6,360 nt of DNA from the NCBI GenBank assembly GCA_016199405.1, contig JACQGS010000017.1, positions 1-6,360 on the forward strand, given 5' to 3'. The translations under genes and the position numbers were made by a program. Origin of the DNA: Chloroflexota bacterium (lineage in GTDB: Bacteria > Chloroflexota > Anaerolineae > UBA4142). Shown in pieces: positions 5,055 through 6,360 of the stretch. Position 1 is the stretch's first letter, and each line of letters begins with the position of its first letter. The notes under the pieces were generated by a model, which was not told where the DNA came from, ran no database searches, and saw only the letters and a list, made by a program, of their open reading frames with translations.

Positions 5055-5873
5055 TTACTCCAGTTTAGAGCCTTCCAAGGTCTGACCTGAATCGGTTTTT
5101 CCGAACCATTTGAAAAAAACAATCGTCAGCGCGGTCAAATAAATTCCAGCGCCGGGAATCCACATGATCATGCCCGCCCATTGCTGATCTTCTAGCGCAG
5201 ACATTCCAAATAGCCGGGGCGCACGCGCATAAGTCGGATAGAGGATGCCCGTACCAAACGTGATGACCGCGCCGAGAATAGTTGGCGGAATCGCTTGGAT
5301 AAAGAGATACAAGATTTGCGCGGCGAAGGGTAGGCGCGGCAATTCTGGGGTGGGACTGCAAATCGGCATCCACGCGATCAATGCGGTTGCCATTAGAAAC
5401 AAATGCACAACGATATGAATATTATGATCGCGCAAGGTGAGATCGTAAAGCGCCGGGATGTGATAGAACGCGAAGAACACGTTGAACAACAATAGCGCGG
5501 GAATCGCACGGGTGAGCGATCGTCCTACCGCGTAAAAAAAGCGATAGCGCAGGAAGGGCGCAAGCATCCAGCCCGGAATTCCCAGCAATAAAAGCGGCGG
5601 CATGACCATCGTCAACAGCAAATGCTGGGTCATGTGAAAACTGAAAAGATAATGATCGCCGATTTCGTCAATGGGCGAAACGAGCGCGAGCAGAATAGCA
5701 ACCGCGCCAGCAAGAAAGAGCGCAATCTGGCGCGGTTCAGGCGGAGACGAATTTGCAAAGCGGCGACGGAGTGGACCGAGACTCGCAAAGTACGCCGAGC
5801 AGATCAACAAAAGTCCGATCAGGATGCTCGGTTCAAAATCCCACGCCGTGAGCCAACGCACGCTTTCCGGCAA
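5055..5873 (-). CDS. ctaG: Cytochrome c oxidase assembly factor CtaG (caa3_CtaG family)
   Basis: This 272-residue polytopic membrane protein of the caa3-type CtaG family (Bacillus-type, unrelated to the Cox11-type CtaG) has about seven predicted membrane segments. It is needed for maturation of the oxidase, by family knowledge probably at the copper/heme insertion step. Family signatures are visible: H80-x3-H84 (HMTQHLLL), FNxxFxxYHxPxxYD (130-144), H153/H157, and DQQWAGMIMW (229-238) near the last helices. Start is TTG at 5873. It is fixed by AGGAGG just upstream (4-base gap), which overlaps the TAG stop of ctaF at 5882-5884, pointing to translational coupling. The next possible start (GTG at 5861) is too far from that site. 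It ends 6 bases before ctaA/ctaB, which is expected since both serve oxidase maturation. Confidence 0.93.
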   Translation of the reverse strand: MPESVRWLTAWDFEPSILIGLLLICSAYFASLGPLRRRFANSSPPEPRQIALFLAGAVAILLALVSPIDEIGDHYLFSFHMTQHLLLTMVMPPLLLLGIPGWMLAPFLRYRFFYAVGRSLTRAIPALLLFNVFFAFYHIPALYDLTLRDHNIHIVVHLFLMATALIAWMPICSPTPELPRLPFAAQILYLFIQAIPPTILGAVITFGTGILYPTYARAPRLFGMSALEDQQWAGMIMWIPGAGIYLTALTIVFFKWFGKTDSGQTLEGSKLE

Positions 5874-5881
5874 TTACCCTC

Positions 5882-6175
5882 CTAATGTTTGACCGGCGGG
5901 ACGCCGGCAGTCATCAGCGTGACGAGGATAGCTACCATCGCGATGCCGAGCGCGATACCAATCGCAAAGAGCAATGAAAAAAGCCGGTTGTCAAACTTCA
6001 AGTGCATAAAGTACATCGCGATCAACAGGGCTTTGATGCCGCCGAAGAGCAAAAGCGCGGGCAGAGTTGGAACCTGCGGGATTTGGACCGCTAACACTTC
6101 CAAGAACGTCAAGACGATTAACGCCGCGCCAATCGCGAGATAATTCGGATGACTCGCATGTTGAGCTTTTTCCAT
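5882..6175 (-). CDS. ctaF: Cytochrome c oxidase subunit IV (prokaryotic, caa3/CyoD-like)
   Basis: The 97-residue protein has three predicted membrane helices (about 12-32, 37-57, 64-89) and the diagnostic YFMHLKFD motif (55-62) at the end of the second. It is the small accessory subunit of an aa3/caa3-type oxidase, not part of the redox centre. The ATG at 6175 is preferred: GGAG lies 8 bases upstream. The 28-residue upstream extension to 6259 is encoded by the intergenic inverted repeat and is not protein-like. It sits between ctaE and ctaG in the usual oxidase order. Confidence 0.92.
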   Translation of the reverse strand: MEKAQHASHPNYLAIGAALIVLTFLEVLAVQIPQVPTLPALLLFGGIKALLIAMYFMHLKFDNRLFSLLFAIGIALGIAMVAILVTLMTAGVPPVKH

Positions 6176-6215
6176 TAGGGTAACTCCGCTGCGAAATTGT
6201 GTGCGATGCAAATGC

Positions 6216-6272
6216 GGGCGACCACACACCTGCACTGCAACGCACGCAGTGCGGTGCAAGTGAGGGTCGCCC
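6216..6272. repeat. Intergenic inverted repeat between ctaE and ctaF
   Basis: Outer arms GGGCGACC (6216-6223) and GGTCGCCC (6265-6272) are perfect complements. An inner pair GCACTGC (6232-6238) and GCAGTGC (6246-6252) closes a 7-base loop, with further partial pairing between. On the minus strand the element starts with TAGGGGCGACCC. It fills most of the 105-base gap between the ctaE stop and ctaF start. No T run follows on either side, so it is not a standard intrinsic terminator. It resembles dispersed palindromic elements (REP-like); copy number cannot be judged from one window. Confidence 0.75.
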
Positions 6273-6280
6273 CTACAAAA

Positions 6281-6360
6281 TTACGCGAACCGCAATTGTT
6301 CCAACAAATACACCACCATAAAGATCGCGACCCAAACCAGATCGACAAAGTGCCAGTACA
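6281..6360 (-). CDS. ctaE: Cytochrome c oxidase subunit III, C-terminal fragment (cut by window edge)
   Basis: Only the last 25 residues and TAA stop are in the window. They begin YWHFVDLVWVAIF and end LLEQLRFA. YWHFVDxVW is the strongly conserved last-helix motif of heme-copper oxidase subunit III (CtaE/CoxC). The gene continues beyond 6360; no start is visible. It is the first oxidase gene seen on this strand, and catalytic subunit genes (ctaC, ctaD) should be further right. Confidence 0.95.
   Translation of the reverse strand, partial: YWHFVDLVWVAIFMVVYLLEQLRFA

Noticed and set aside
6176..6259. N-terminal extension of ctaF
   Set aside because: The extension is translated from the intergenic inverted repeat, is Cys/His/Arg-rich, and lacks the membrane character of the family; ATG at 6175 has a ribosome site.
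6216..6272. Intrinsic terminator between ctaE and ctaF
   Set aside because: No T run follows the hairpin on the minus strand (TTTGCATCGC follows), and the genes on both sides belong to the same complex.

Overview
The window looks like part of a chromosome from an aerobic bacterium, most likely a Chloroflexota (Anaerolineae-type) lineage. This is inferred from a lipoprotein with a long Ala/Pro/Thr spacer behind its lipobox, a fused heme A synthase/heme O synthase, heptanucleotide repeats of the ATTGG type, and a GGGCGACC/GGTCGCCC intergenic inverted repeat. No marker gene settles the taxonomy. I see no phage, plasmid, transposase or CRISPR sequence.

Region 1 (about 1-2146, minus strand) is a thiamine salvage operon. 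A consensus promoter (TTGACA, 17 bp, TACACT) drives a TPP riboswitch with an intrinsic terminator. Then come thiN (thiamine pyrophosphokinase), a spacer made almost entirely of 11 tandem heptamers, and thiB (thiamine-binding lipoprotein). The permease and ATPase genes would be expected beyond the left edge. The logic is a feedback loop: ThiB captures thiamine, ThiN converts it to TPP, and TPP shuts the operon down through the riboswitch.

Region 2 (about 2175-2732, plus strand) is a divergent unit. It has an extended -10 promoter, a tRNA-Gln(CTG), an intrinsic terminator, a 101-residue unrecognised protein with the predicted pattern of a dimeric alpha-beta barrel, and a strong second terminator.

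Region 3 (about 2741-6360, minus strand) is the 3' half of an aa3/caa3-type cytochrome c oxidase operon. It reads: end of ctaE (subunit III), ctaF (subunit IV), ctaG (assembly factor), a fused ctaA-ctaB (heme O then heme A synthesis), and a small zinc-ribbon protein of unknown function. ctaF, ctaG and ctaA-ctaB are packed almost end to end, with Shine-Dalgarno sequences overlapping the preceding stop codons, so they are probably translationally coupled. The first oxidase genes (ctaC, ctaD) would be expected to the right.

The most unusual observation is that the linker joining the CtaA and CtaB domains is encoded by four tandem heptamers of the same type as the thiN-thiB spacer. Because 7 is not a multiple of 3, gain or loss of one unit would break the fusion into separate reading frames. 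Otherwise the genes are recognisable housekeeping functions, and I do not see a complete undescribed system.
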